Assembly (NCBI GenBank): GCA_040902925.1
Contig: JBBDWJ010000123.1
Span: 1-37,375 of the forward strand
Direction of reading: 5' to 3'
Source: JBBDWJ01 sp040902925
Lineage (GTDB): Bacteria; Acidobacteriota; Terriglobia; Bryobacterales; UBA6623
Length of the DNA stretch: 37,375 nucleotides
Shown piece by piece: positions 6,438-15,929 of the stretch. Position numbers and translations under genes: made by a program. Position 1 is the first letter of the stretch; each line of letters starts with the position of its first letter. The notes under the pieces are model-generated. The model saw nothing but the letters and a program-made list of their open reading frames with translations, was not told the DNA's origin and made no database searches.

Positions 6438-9053
6438 GTGAATGCTGCCGTGACTCAGCAAGCGCCAACGGACCGAGACACCATCGTCGCGGCGAGGCGG
6501 CGAACTGGTTCAACGGTGCGGGCCTTCTTACGGTGGGGACTCCTTGCCGCGTTGGCGGCTACCATTCTGCCCAGTGGGCTTCCGGCCGCCGATGTCAGCT
6601 TCCAGAACGATGTTCTTCCGCTACTCGAGCAGCGTTGCGTGCTGTGCCACAACGGCCCGAACGCCCAGAAATCGCTACAGCTCACGACCGCGGCAGGGCT
6701 AATGCGGGGCGGCGCCAGCGGCGCGGCGGTGGTTCCCGGGCATCCCGAAACCAGTCTGCTGATCGCGAAAGTTTCGGGCGACAAGCCCGCCATGCCGCCT
6801 ATCGGCGAACATCTCGCGGCGGAGCAAGTCGAGGTCATTCGTCAATGGATCACGCAGGGGGCTGTTGACGATACCAAGGGCGCCGGCGCGGAAGGGGACG
6901 CGGCCTGGTGGTCGCTGCGTCCTTTGCATCGCCCTGAGCCGCCCGCGGCGGATTCCCCGTGGCCTCGTACCGCCATCGACCGTTTTATTCTCGCCAAGCT
7001 CTCGGAAAAGGGCCTGCGGCCCTCCCGCGAGGCCGACCGCCGCACCTTGATTCGGCGCCTGACTTTTGATTTACATGGCTTGCCGCCCACACCCGAAGCG
7101 GTGGACGCATTCGTCAACGACGCTTCCCCCGGCGCTTACGAGGAACTGGTGGATCGCCTTCTGGCCTCGCCCCGCTACGGCGAGCGATGGGGCCGGCACT
7201 GGCTTGACGTAGTTCACTTCGGTGAGTCGCACGGATATGACAAGGACAAGCCGCGCCGCAATGCCTGGCGCTATCGCGACTACGTCATTCAGTCGTTGAA
7301 CAACGACAAGCCCTACGATCGTTTTGTGAAAGAGCAATTGGCCGGCGATTTTCTTTACCCGGACGACCCGTCCGCGCTGATTGCGACCGGTTTCATCGCC
7401 GCGGGCCCTTGGGATTATGTAGGCCACGCCGAATTACGCGAAGGAACGCAGGACAAAAAGATCGCCCGCCTGCTCGATCGCGACGACATGGTCACCGCCA
7501 CCATGTCGACATTTACGAGCATGACTGTGCATTGCGCGCGCTGTCACGACCACAAGTTCGATCCGATCCTGCAAAAGGATTACTACAGCCTGCAAGCGGT
7601 CTTCGCCGGCGTCGATCGCGCGGACCGGCCGTATGACGACGATCCCAAGACGTATGCGGAGCGGCGGCGGCTGCTGAAGGATGCCGCGCAACTGCAAGCC
7701 GTGATCCGGCCGCTGCGCGAGGAAATCGCCGAGCTGACCAACGCCCGAATCGAAGCGCTCGACGCGGAAGCCGAACCGCTTCGCCAGCGGCGCACTCTGA
7801 TCGTCCACGCGAAGACCGCGGGAGCCACCGCGGAAGAGCGAGCCGAGAACGAGCGCCTCGATCAGGAAAGTGCCGCGTTAGCCAAGCAGATCAAGCTTCT
7901 CGACGAGCAGCGCGAGCAGGAAAAGATGTCCCTGCTGGAAGCGGCGAAGCGCGAGCGGTTGAAGGCGGCGGAAGAAAACTTTGCCTCTATCCAAGCGGAG
8001 ATCGACGCGCTTCCGAAGCCGGAGTTGGCCTATGCGGCCGCGAGCTATTTCAAACCCGAACAGCGCTTCACGCCGGCGATTGCCGCTCGCCCGGTTCACC
8101 TGTTGGCTCGCGGCGACGTGATGTCTCCCCAGGAGCCGTCGCAGCCAGGGGCGCTATCGGCCGTTGCGGCGCTGTCCGCGCGATTCGACATCGCTGGCTC
8201 CGAGGACGAAGGAGCGCGCCGCGCCGCTCTCGCCGAGTGGATCGTTGACGCGCGTAATCCTCTAACTTGGCGCTCGATCGTCAATCGCGTCTGGCACTAT
8301 CACTTCGGAAAGGGACTGGCCGATTCCCCGAACGACTTTGGGCGCATGGGCGCGCAGCCGACCCATCCCGAGCTGCTCGACTGGCTGGCCACGGAGTTTC
8401 GCGACAACGGCCGCAGCTTGAAGCGGCTGCATCGGCTGATTCTGTTGAGCGCGGTTTACCGGCAATCCTCCGAGGGCGACGCGGATTTCGAAAAACTCGA
8501 TACCAGCAATCAGTACCTGTGGCGCATGAATCGCACCCGCCTCGACGCCGAATCCGTGCGGGACTCGATTTTGGCCGTCACCGGAAGTCTCGATCTGAGC
8601 ATGGGAGAGCCGTCTGTCGAGCAATTCCATTTCAAAGACGACCACTCGCCGGTCTACGACTATGCGCGCTTCGATGTCGAGAGCGCGGCAAGCTTGAGAC
8701 GCAGCGTCTATCGCTTTATCGTGCGCAGCGTACCCGATCCGTTCATGGAAAGCCTTGACTGCCCCGACGCATCGCTGCTGACGCCGAAACGGAATGTCAC
8801 GCTCACGGCGATTCAAGCGCTGGCCATGCTCAACGACCCGATCGTGATCAGCCAGTCGCGTAAATTCGCGCAAGCGCTCCGCGAGCGCAGCGCCGGCCTC
8901 GAGGAACAGATTCGAGAGGCGTTTCTGCGGGCGCTGGGCCGCCCGCCGCAGCCGGACGAAATCGCGCTGTTGAGCGGCTACGCTCGCCAGTACGGTCTGG
9001 AAAACTTCGGCCGCCTGATCTTCAACAGCAACGAGTTCCTGTTCATTGAATGA
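6438..9053 (+). CDS. PSD1/DUF1549-DUF1553 cytochrome c-type protein
   Basis: The 871-aa protein has an N-terminal membrane anchor or signal (about 28-50), then a planctomycete-type cytochrome C module with haem motif CVLCH (67-71) and a possible Met ligand in KPAMPP. A DUF1549 region (about 170-385) contains a second haem-type motif, CARCH (366-370). A charged helical, coiled-coil-like insert (about 405-525) and a C-terminal DUF1553 region (about 600-860) follow. This architecture is typical of exported proteins in Planctomycetes, Verrucomicrobia and Acidobacteria and is almost always paired with a DUF1501 gene, as here. The exact reaction is not established for the family; electron transfer linked to breakdown of polymers or sulfated glycans has been suggested. 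The start is GTG with GAAGG seven bases upstream. It overlaps or nearly abuts the next gene, so the two are probably co-transcribed. Confidence 0.9.
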   Translation: MNAAVTQQAPTDRDTIVAARRRTGSTVRAFLRWGLLAALAATILPSGLPAADVSFQNDVLPLLEQRCVLCHNGPNAQKSLQLTTAAGLMRGGASGAAVVPGHPETSLLIAKVSGDKPAMPPIGEHLAAEQVEVIRQWITQGAVDDTKGAGAEGDAAWWSLRPLHRPEPPAADSPWPRTAIDRFILAKLSEKGLRPSREADRRTLIRRLTFDLHGLPPTPEAVDAFVNDASPGAYEELVDRLLASPRYGERWGRHWLDVVHFGESHGYDKDKPRRNAWRYRDYVIQSLNNDKPYDRFVKEQLAGDFLYPDDPSALIATGFIAAGPWDYVGHAELREGTQDKKIARLLDRDDMVTATMSTFTSMTVHCARCHDHKFDPILQKDYYSLQAVFAGVDRADRPYDDDPKTYAERRRLLKDAAQLQAVIRPLREEIAELTNARIEALDAEAEPLRQRRTLIVHAKTAGATAEERAENERLDQESAALAKQIKLLDEQREQEKMSLLEAAKRERLKAAEENFASIQAEIDALPKPELAYAAASYFKPEQRFTPAIAARPVHLLARGDVMSPQEPSQPGALSAVAALSARFDIAGSEDEGARRAALAEWIVDARNPLTWRSIVNRVWHYHFGKGLADSPNDFGRMGAQPTHPELLDWLATEFRDNGRSLKRLHRLILLSAVYRQSSEGDADFEKLDTSNQYLWRMNRTRLDAESVRDSILAVTGSLDLSMGEPSVEQFHFKDDHSPVYDYARFDVESAASLRRSVYRFIVRSVPDPFMESLDCPDASLLTPKRNVTLTAIQALAMLNDPIVISQSRKFAQALRERSAGLEEQIREAFLRALGRPPQPDEIALLSGYARQYGLENFGRLIFNSNEFLFIE

Positions 9054-9063
9054 GCGAGCCGGC

Positions 9064-10491
9064 ATGAGAACAACGCGTAGAGAATTTTTGTGGCATTGGG
9101 GCGGCGGCCTTGGCGGCGTTGCCCTGGCGCAGATGCTGGGCCGCGAGGGGCTGCTGGCGCAAACTCCGGCGCCGCGCGCTGAGTTCAACGGCGGCTTGCA
9201 TCACAAGGCCCGCGCCAAGCGCGTTGTGCAGTTGTTCATGTCCGGCGCGGCGAGCCAGGTGGACACCTTCGATTACAAGCCCGCGCTGATCCAACGCTCC
9301 GGTCAGGCGTTTGACCCCGGCGAGAAAGTCGAGTTGTTCCAGAGCGACCCAGGCCCCGTGATGGCTAGCCCGTGGGAATGGGCGCAGCATGGCCAGTGCG
9401 GAAAATGGGTCAGCAGCCTGGTCCCGCACATCGCCACACAGGTCGACGAGATCGCGTTTCTGCACTCGATGATCGCGAAGTCGAACGTTCACGGTCCGGC
9501 GACGTTCATGCAAAACAGCGGCTTCGTGCTGCCTGGATTCCCCACCATGGGGGCCTGGCTTTCTTACGGCCTGGGAGGCATGAACGACAACCTGCCGACG
9601 TTCGTCGTGCTGCCCGACGTGCGCGGCTTTCCTCCTAACGGGCCGGGAAACTGGCAGGCCGGATTCCTGCCCGCGGCGCATCAGGCGACGATGATCCGCG
9701 TGGGCCGCGAGAATCCCATTCACGACTTGTTTCCCGCCGAATCGGCGGACTACGTAACCCCGGAAAGCGAGAAAGCCACCCTCAGCGTGCTCGAGAAGCT
9801 CAACCGCAAACACCAGGCGCGAAGCGGCGGCGATTCGCTGCTCGAAGCGCGCATTCAGTCGTACGAGATGGCGGCCAAGCTGCAGCTCAGCGCGCCCGAG
9901 GTGCTCGATATTTCCAAGGAATCGCCGGCTACGCGCAAGCTGTACGGCATCGACGAAAAAACGACGCAAGATTTCGGGACGCGCTGCCTCATCGCGCGGC
10001 GCTTGCTTGAGCGCGGCGTACGGTTCGTGCAGGTATGGAGCGGCGCCGACAACGGATTCCCCCGCCGCAACTGGGATAGCCACGAAAATATCGCTAAAGA
10101 CCACGGCGATATGGCGGCAGGAATGGATCAACCCACGGCCGCGCTGATTCACGACCTGAAGCAGGCCGGGCTGCTGGAAGATACGATCGTCTACTGGACC
10201 ACCGAGTTCGGCCGCATGCCGTGCAGCCAGGGAGCCCTGGGCCGCGACCACAACCCGTTTGCATTTACTTCGTGGCTGGCCGGCGGCGGTGTTCGCGGCG
10301 GCGTGAGCTATGGAGCGAGCGATGAATGGTCCTACCGGGCCGTGGAAAATCCCATCTACTGCTATGACCTGCACGCCACGGTGCTGCATCTGCTCGGCAT
10401 CGATCACACCCGTTTGACGTTCCGCCACAACGGAATCGATCGCCGCCTCACCGACGTGCACGGCCACGTCATCGAAGATATCCTCGCGTAG
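9064..10491 (+). CDS. DUF1501 family exported protein
   Basis: The protein begins MRTTRREFLWHWGGG, a twin-arginine signal, followed by the DUF1501 fold related to the alkaline phosphatase/sulfatase superfamily. Family-like stretches include VVQLFMSGAASQVDTFDYKP near the N-terminus and TEFGRMPCSQG followed by RDHNPFAFTSWLAGGGVRGG near the C-terminus. It is the standard partner of the PSD1 cytochrome just upstream. The frame is open from a TTG at 9046 that overlaps the upstream stop, but ATG 9064 puts the Tat motif right at the N-terminus and is preferred. Export by the Tat route means it folds, perhaps with bound metal, before crossing the membrane. No catalytic activity is firmly known for the family. 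Confidence 0.9.
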   Translation: MRTTRREFLWHWGGGLGGVALAQMLGREGLLAQTPAPRAEFNGGLHHKARAKRVVQLFMSGAASQVDTFDYKPALIQRSGQAFDPGEKVELFQSDPGPVMASPWEWAQHGQCGKWVSSLVPHIATQVDEIAFLHSMIAKSNVHGPATFMQNSGFVLPGFPTMGAWLSYGLGGMNDNLPTFVVLPDVRGFPPNGPGNWQAGFLPAAHQATMIRVGRENPIHDLFPAESADYVTPESEKATLSVLEKLNRKHQARSGGDSLLEARIQSYEMAAKLQLSAPEVLDISKESPATRKLYGIDEKTTQDFGTRCLIARRLLERGVRFVQVWSGADNGFPRRNWDSHENIAKDHGDMAAGMDQPTAALIHDLKQAGLLEDTIVYWTTEFGRMPCSQGALGRDHNPFAFTSWLAGGGVRGGVSYGASDEWSYRAVENPIYCYDLHATVLHLLGIDHTRLTFRHNGIDRRLTDVHGHVIEDILA

Positions 10492-10522
10492 CCGCGCCTA
10501 GCCCGCCAACGCCGGGGATCGG

Positions 10523-12982
10523 CTACTGCGGGAACAGAAACGGAAACGGATCGCGCTGCCGTGTCGGGATCTTCACGCCGATGGCATCGATAATCAGCGG
10601 CGGCCGCTCGCTGCCTTCGATCTGAACACGCAACTGGTTCGGCCCCGGCGCGGACGCCAGCCGCCAGTTGGCGACGACGTACCCGAACTGGTCGGTGGTA
10701 GTCACCGCGGGCTCGACTGCACCGTCGCCGCTCGCGGTGAGCCGCACCGGGATGCCCGGGTAATACAACTGGTTGTCATCGGCGACATGGAACACGAGTT
10801 GGTAGGGCAGCGGCTTGCCAACTTCGCCGGTGCGCAGGCGCTCGCGCACGTCCCCGAAAAGAATCTCCAGAGGAAAGATGCGCTGCGCCCCGAGTTGCGC
10901 CGTGCTGCCGAGCACCTGAATGTTCGAATGGCTGACTTCGAAGCCGGCGCCGCCATCGGAGGAAATTTGATCGACGCCGGCGGCGCGGCCTTCGATTGCG
11001 AATTCGGCGAAGACCTGCCCGGCGGGAATCGTGACCGACTCCGGAATACCCACCACCCCTTGTTGGGCCGTGAGCTGCACCGTTACATCCTCGGCCTCGG
11101 GTAACGCCAGCAACACGGCCGCGGGCAGTGAATCACCCTGCCGCACGCCGGCCGCCGGCCAGGTAGTGAGCACGAGCTGGTAGACCAGTTCGGTCTCCGC
11201 TGTCGCCAGTCCGCCCGTGGCCTGCTCGAAGTACTCTTCGAAGGCGAGCCGGAAACGATCCATCTTCTCGATCTGCTCGGCGGGCGGTTCGCTGCCTTCC
11301 TCGACCAGCAGCATGAACCCGAACCGGAAATGCTTCTGCGAGACGGTATGGTCGGGCGAACGGCGGCCGTGCGCTTCGCGAATCATGTCCATCGTCACGT
11401 CGACGCGCTCGCCGTTGAAGAAAATTCCCGCCAGGGGCGCCCGCGCGGCGTTGAACAGTGCATCGTTGATGCTTGGCCGGCGCACGAGGAAACTTGGCGG
11501 CACCTGCTGGGGCGGAATCAGCCCCATCAGATAACGGTCGAGCGGGCTGAAACCTTCGACCGTGGCCACCGTTTCGAAGCGATAATCGCCGGAGCCATGG
11601 TCGACGATGCGGTTGCCTTCGAGCAGCGAGGCCTCGGAGTTGAAGAAATAGCTCCAGTGCGCGATTTGCCGGCCGAGTAAATCGAGCGAAAGCTGTCCCG
11701 ATTGCGGATCGACGAAGAGCGAGCGTGCCAGGTAGCGATGGCCCGCCTCGTGGGTCAGCACCGTCAGCGGCGTGGCGACGCCGAGCCCGTAGTCGCGATC
11801 GATGCGGGCGTGGGGGTCGTCGGGGTACTTCGCCAGGTCGCCCATGAACATCAGGCCCTGCAGGCGAAAACCGGAACCCAGCACCTGGCCGAAATCGAAC
11901 TGGTTCAGGTCTTCCAGTTCGTTGGGAAACGGACCGATGCCGCGCACGAAATTCCGCAATCCGCTGTAGAACGCGAACGTATTGCCCTGGTCGATGCCGA
12001 TGTCGTAGTTATGAAAAACGACCAGGAAGTCATACACATCGTCGTGGGTGAGATAAAACTTCTGGCCGAGGATACCGAGGTCAAGATTGGCCGGCAGAAA
12101 GATCTCGACAAACGCCGCGTCATGAGTGGCCAGCGGAGGGGTGCTGAAATCCACGGCCACGGAAAGCTCCAGCCGCACCGCCGGCGCCAGGCCGACGATC
12201 GCCGTATCCATCGTGATGCCGGCGTAAGCGAACTCGATGCGGTTGTTAGCAAACAGCTTGATCTGAAAATCCTGGCGGCGGCCGAGTCCGCCGTCGGTCC
12301 ACTCGGGGACGCGAATCCAGGTAAACACCACGTGGTCGCCGGCCGGGTATACGCGGATGGCGCTTTGCTCGCGCGACGGGTCGAGGTCGGCGAAGAACCC
12401 GCAGATACGCGGCGGGCCGCTCACCGCCCGAGCCGGGTCGCGCGGCGTCGAAGCTGAATCGCCCTGGCCGAATGTGAGGTTACCGTCGGAGTTGACAAAA
12501 ACCTGGCTGTAAGACCGCCCGAAGAACCAGAAAGAAAACGGCAGTTGCCGCGCGATCGAGTCATCGTCGTCGAGCGGCAAGGTTTCGCCTTGCGAGGCGG
12601 CCACGGGATCGTAGCCCCCCTCCTCGACTTCCCAGCCGTAGGCCGAAGCGGTGTCATCGGCGGGCAGGAAGCGTAGCGTCTGGTTGTCGAGATCAAACGG
12701 CAACTCGGGCAGGGCCACGCCGTTTCCGTTGTCGACCACGGCGATATTGCCGCTGTCGGGTACCAATGCGTTCACCCGGCCTGGCGCGGTTCGCAGCGCC
12801 GCTGACGGCAGCGCCGGCAAGCCGAGCTTTTCACGGGCGGTCTGGTTCTGCAGGTGGATCAGCAGAGTGTTGAGCGGGCTCCGCAGGTCGGCTTCGCGCC
12901 CCGTCTCGCTTCCCCGCGAATAAAGCGGCACGGCGGCCACTATCGTCACCACCGCCGCCAAAGCTGCGCGAAGGCCCCACAT
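10523..12982 (-). CDS. secreted nidogen-like protein with HExxH motif
   Basis: The 819-aa protein starts with a signal peptide (MWGLRAALAAVVTIVAAVP). A nidogen-like segment (about 140-270), recognised by FVNSDGNLTFGQGDS and the following aromatic strands, comes next. A zinc-protease-like HEAGH motif (411-415) and the region EGFSPLDRYLMGLIPP follow, the latter a pattern I associate with acidobacterial secreted proteins of this layout. The C-terminal 230 residues look like Ig or bacterial Ig-like beta domains. It is probably an extracellular or cell-surface metalloprotease or adhesin; the third metal ligand is not identified. The frame is open 54 codons upstream, but ATG 12982 directly begins the signal peptide. 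It converges with the DUF1501 gene, 31 bp away. Confidence 0.75.
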   Translation of the reverse strand: MWGLRAALAAVVTIVAAVPLYSRGSETGREADLRSPLNTLLIHLQNQTAREKLGLPALPSAALRTAPGRVNALVPDSGNIAVVDNGNGVALPELPFDLDNQTLRFLPADDTASAYGWEVEEGGYDPVAASQGETLPLDDDDSIARQLPFSFWFFGRSYSQVFVNSDGNLTFGQGDSASTPRDPARAVSGPPRICGFFADLDPSREQSAIRVYPAGDHVVFTWIRVPEWTDGGLGRRQDFQIKLFANNRIEFAYAGITMDTAIVGLAPAVRLELSVAVDFSTPPLATHDAAFVEIFLPANLDLGILGQKFYLTHDDVYDFLVVFHNYDIGIDQGNTFAFYSGLRNFVRGIGPFPNELEDLNQFDFGQVLGSGFRLQGLMFMGDLAKYPDDPHARIDRDYGLGVATPLTVLTHEAGHRYLARSLFVDPQSGQLSLDLLGRQIAHWSYFFNSEASLLEGNRIVDHGSGDYRFETVATVEGFSPLDRYLMGLIPPQQVPPSFLVRRPSINDALFNAARAPLAGIFFNGERVDVTMDMIREAHGRRSPDHTVSQKHFRFGFMLLVEEGSEPPAEQIEKMDRFRLAFEEYFEQATGGLATAETELVYQLVLTTWPAAGVRQGDSLPAAVLLALPEAEDVTVQLTAQQGVVGIPESVTIPAGQVFAEFAIEGRAAGVDQISSDGGAGFEVSHSNIQVLGSTAQLGAQRIFPLEILFGDVRERLRTGEVGKPLPYQLVFHVADDNQLYYPGIPVRLTASGDGAVEPAVTTTDQFGYVVANWRLASAPGPNQLRVQIEGSERPPLIIDAIGVKIPTRQRDPFPFLFPQ

Positions 12983-13488
12983 ATAGCAATTGTATAACTG
13001 CCCCGCGCAACGCGAACCTCGAAAAAGGCGTGTCGGCCCGGTACCCAGGTATTCGCCGTAGTGCTTTCGATCTTGGTCATATGCGCGACTAGTACCGACG
13101 GTTCCATAGCCGAGGGGTCCCCAGTAAATTAGTACTCCGCTCAAATTGAATCCATTTGCCTATTGTCTCTAAGTCCTTGACAGGAGAAAATGACTAAGAC
13201 GAGTCGGCGGATAGCAAGCGTAAAGCGCTCAATCCAAAGCCGTCTTCGAGGAAGATCGGGCCACCCCTGGCGCCGCGCGGCAAGCGGCAGGCTCCCTTCC
13301 CCGACACGAAACGCCGACGCCCTTCCCCCCGTTTGGTCGGCACACATCTACCGTGCTGGCGACAACGCTTGCTGACTCCTGGCAACGGAATCCAAACGAG
13401 CCAGGCGTGCGCAGACGCGCCCGCGGTATCCCAAGTTTGTCTTAACCCGTAGGGTCCGCAGACCCGGCCGGGGGAAGGAATCAGGTCG
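12983..13488. other. divergent intergenic region
   Basis: It separates the nidogen-like gene (minus) from the sigma-54 activator (plus). On the minus strand a TATACA box (12993-12998) lies so close to ATG 12982 that the mRNA could be nearly leaderless; no good -35 box is seen. A 61-codon frame at 13190-13375 follows a good AGGAG but has no recognisable content and is not called as a gene. GGAAGGA just before 13489 serves the activator gene. I see no recognisable riboswitch. Confidence 0.4.
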
Positions 13489-14601
13489 ATGTACGCGATG
13501 AGCACCAGCTCTCCTCCAGACAGCACGAGCGAGGTATTCCAAGACTTCCATTCGCGGCAGGCATTGGATGAGCCATCCTGGACCCCGCCGGTTTCCGCCG
13601 CCGCGCTGCACCATACCCCGGTGCGGTTTATCGGGCGCGACCCCAAGGTCCTGGAACTGCTCGAACTCGTCAACCAGGTGGCCGACACAACCGCCACGGT
13701 GTTGATCACCGGCGAGAGCGGCACGGGCAAGGAACTCATCGCGCGGCTGATCTGCGAGCGCAGCTCGCGCAACAAACAGAATCTGGTGCCGGTAAACTGC
13801 GGCGCGATCCCCGAATCGCTGCAGGAATCGGAATTTTTTGGCCACGTCAAGGGCGCCTTCACGGGCGCCAACCGCCGCAAGATCGGCAAGCTCGAACTCG
13901 CCAACAACGGCACGATCTTTCTCGATGAAATCGGGGAGATGAGCCGCTCGCTGCAGGTGGCGCTTTTGAGGACGCTGCAGTCGGGCGAGTACTCGCCGGT
14001 CGGCTCCGCCGAGCCGCGCTTTTGCGACGTGCGTGTGATCGCGGCGGCCAACCGCAATCTGCTCGACCTGGTCGATTCGGGCGAGTTCCGGCAGGATCTT
14101 TACTACCGGCTCAACATTATCCATCTGGAGACGCCGCCGCTGCGCGAGCGCCGCAGCGATCTGCCGCTGCTGTGCGACCATTTTCTGCGCTCGCTCTCAG
14201 AAGAGCACCAGAAGCGGACGCCCGAGCTGAAGCATGAGGCTCGCGAGATCCTGTATCGCTATGGCTATCCCGGCAACGTGCGGGAGCTCGAGAATGTGAT
14301 CCGGCGGGCGCTGATCCTTTGCGGCAGTTCCGACATCGGTCCGGAGCATCTGTCGCCGGAAGTTCGCGGAACCGCGGTTTCCAACGGCGCCACGGTCGAT
14401 GTCGACATGGAGGAGGACTTCCAGACCGCCAAGGCGCGTACGGTGGAATCGTTCGAGCGAGCCTACCTGGCGAACGTCTTGCGTAAGTCCGGCGGCATCG
14501 TCAGCCGCGCCTCGGAGCGCTCCGGGCTCAGCGAGCGGAATTTCCATGAGAAACTGAAGCGCTACAGCATCAACGCCAGAGCTTACCGGGCGAGCGCCTA
14601 A
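13489..14601 (+). CDS. sigma-54-dependent transcriptional activator
   Basis: The 370-aa AAA+ enhancer-binding protein has Walker A GESGTGKE (75-82), the sigma-54-contacting loop GAFTGA (122-127), Walker B TIFLDE (142-147), sensor I and Arg-finger regions, and a C-terminal Fis-type helix-turn-helix (about 325-365). The N-terminus is only about 45 residues and carries no receiver, GAF or PAS domain, so activity is probably set by expression level, a partner protein or phosphorylation elsewhere. It is predicted to remodel RNA polymerase-sigma-54 at target promoters. An alternative start is ATG 13498. The adjacent PilZ gene may be a functional neighbour, since acidobacterial activators of this kind often sit near surface or c-di-GMP genes, but no target site was found here. 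Confidence 0.93.
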   Translation: MYAMSTSSPPDSTSEVFQDFHSRQALDEPSWTPPVSAAALHHTPVRFIGRDPKVLELLELVNQVADTTATVLITGESGTGKELIARLICERSSRNKQNLVPVNCGAIPESLQESEFFGHVKGAFTGANRRKIGKLELANNGTIFLDEIGEMSRSLQVALLRTLQSGEYSPVGSAEPRFCDVRVIAAANRNLLDLVDSGEFRQDLYYRLNIIHLETPPLRERRSDLPLLCDHFLRSLSEEHQKRTPELKHEAREILYRYGYPGNVRELENVIRRALILCGSSDIGPEHLSPEVRGTAVSNGATVDVDMEEDFQTAKARTVESFERAYLANVLRKSGGIVSRASERSGLSERNFHEKLKRYSINARAYRASA

Positions 14602-14744
14602 CGAGGGCTTCGATTTTTGACCGGGGGCACGCAGCAAGTGACAACATCGGGGACCGCCCCAAGCGCCTATCTCGATTCGCCGCGCCAGCAGTGCGCCGGA
14701 AACGTGCGCTTGCCGTCAATGGGTGCAAGCGAGCGTCTAGCTTC

Positions 14745-15710
14745 ATGTTGAAGATCGACAAAGCGGCCAAAAAACTCGTGCCGCTCGCCGCAGCGGAGCC
14801 GGGGTCGCTCTCCAGCCGTCTCGACCTGACCGAATACATCGCCAACAGCCCGGCTGAGTTTTTTGGAGAGATCGGGCAGAAAGTGCTCGTGCTTGGGCGC
14901 AGAGTCCGGCCGAGCCCGAACGTGCCGATCGCCGTGGACGTGCTCGGGCTCGACGCCCAAGGCAGGGCCGTGGTGATCATACTCGAGGCCGTCAGCGAAC
15001 AGTCGCCGCTGGCCCGCGCCATAGCCGCCACCGGACTCATCGCCAACTGGAAGCCGGCTGATTTTTTCGAGGGCATGCCGGAGCAGCGCGTCGGAGAGCT
15101 GGTGGCATCGCTCGAAGTCAATCTCGACCAGGTCAATCGCAAGCAGCGCGCGGTACTGATCGCGGAGTCCTACGATTTTGAAGCGCTGGCGGCGACGCGC
15201 TGGCTGCGGGAAAAGTACGGCATGGACCTGACTTGCGTCCGTGTCACGCTGACCGTCGATCCGCGCACGGGCGCGGAGTTTCTGACCTGCACGAATCTTT
15301 CCGAACCCAGCCGCCCGGTGGAAGCCGAGGCTGAGGACGAGAAGGCGCCGGCTACCCCGGAGAGGACCGAACGGCGCACCCACGCGCGCACGAAAAAATA
15401 CCGCGCCGAGCACCTGCGCTTAGACTACGCCAGCCGCGCTTTGGGCGCGAAGCTCGTCGATTTCAGCGAGGGCGGAGTAGGACTCGAAATGCTTGGCCCG
15501 CTGCCGCTGGGTTCGACCGTCAACCTCACCGGCGAGCTGCGCAGCGGCGACGACTGCATGGAGTTGCAAGGCAGCGCCCGCGTCGCCCACTGTCAGTACC
15601 CCGAAGACAGCGTTTTCCGCATCGGCCTCTCCTTCGCCGAGATGCGCCGCCGCGAAGTCGCGTGCCCTGAGGAGACCGACCCGGGCCGTTCGTTAGCCGC
15701 CGGCGCCTGA
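14745..15710 (+). CDS. PilZ domain protein with N-terminal unrecognised domain
   Basis: The C-terminal 110 residues are a PilZ domain: an RTHAR box (RxxxR) followed by DFSEGGVG (D/NxSxxG), the two c-di-GMP-binding motifs, then the beta-barrel and a GLSF strand near the end. The N-terminal 190 residues have the pattern of restriction-endonuclease-like DUF91/NucS-type proteins (VPIAVDVLGLDAQGRAVVI, then an AVLIAESYDF strand), but I cannot point to a complete catalytic set. An acidic linker (about 185-205) joins the two. The function is probably c-di-GMP-responsive, with unknown output. The frame is open from GTG 14691; ATG 14745 is chosen because the conserved-looking sequence starts there. Confidence 0.8.
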   Translation: MLKIDKAAKKLVPLAAAEPGSLSSRLDLTEYIANSPAEFFGEIGQKVLVLGRRVRPSPNVPIAVDVLGLDAQGRAVVIILEAVSEQSPLARAIAATGLIANWKPADFFEGMPEQRVGELVASLEVNLDQVNRKQRAVLIAESYDFEALAATRWLREKYGMDLTCVRVTLTVDPRTGAEFLTCTNLSEPSRPVEAEAEDEKAPATPERTERRTHARTKKYRAEHLRLDYASRALGAKLVDFSEGGVGLEMLGPLPLGSTVNLTGELRSGDDCMELQGSARVAHCQYPEDSVFRIGLSFAEMRRREVACPEETDPGRSLAAGA

Positions 15711-15929
15711 GGCCGCTGGTTCCCGCTTCGCTGCTTGCCTACAGCAATTGTTCTGTCTCCTGCGTTCTTCCTTTCAACTTTTTACAATGAGTTTACGATT
15801 GGCTTGCGCCCCTGGCCGCGGATGAAGCCGCGTGAAGGAAAGCCGCTCCCGAACGACGCTATGAGATCCCGGCCGGCTCTCCACTAGACTGAATGCAGCC
15901 GCCGCTGACCGCCCTTCGGCGACCACGCA

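Noticed and set aside
13190..13375. 61-codon frame after a good ribosome-binding site
   Set aside because: The peptide is low-information, Arg/Ser-rich as in random GC-rich frames, with no other support.
13145..13488. c-di-GMP riboswitch upstream of the sigma-54 activator
   Set aside because: The conserved GEMM core segments could not be found in order.
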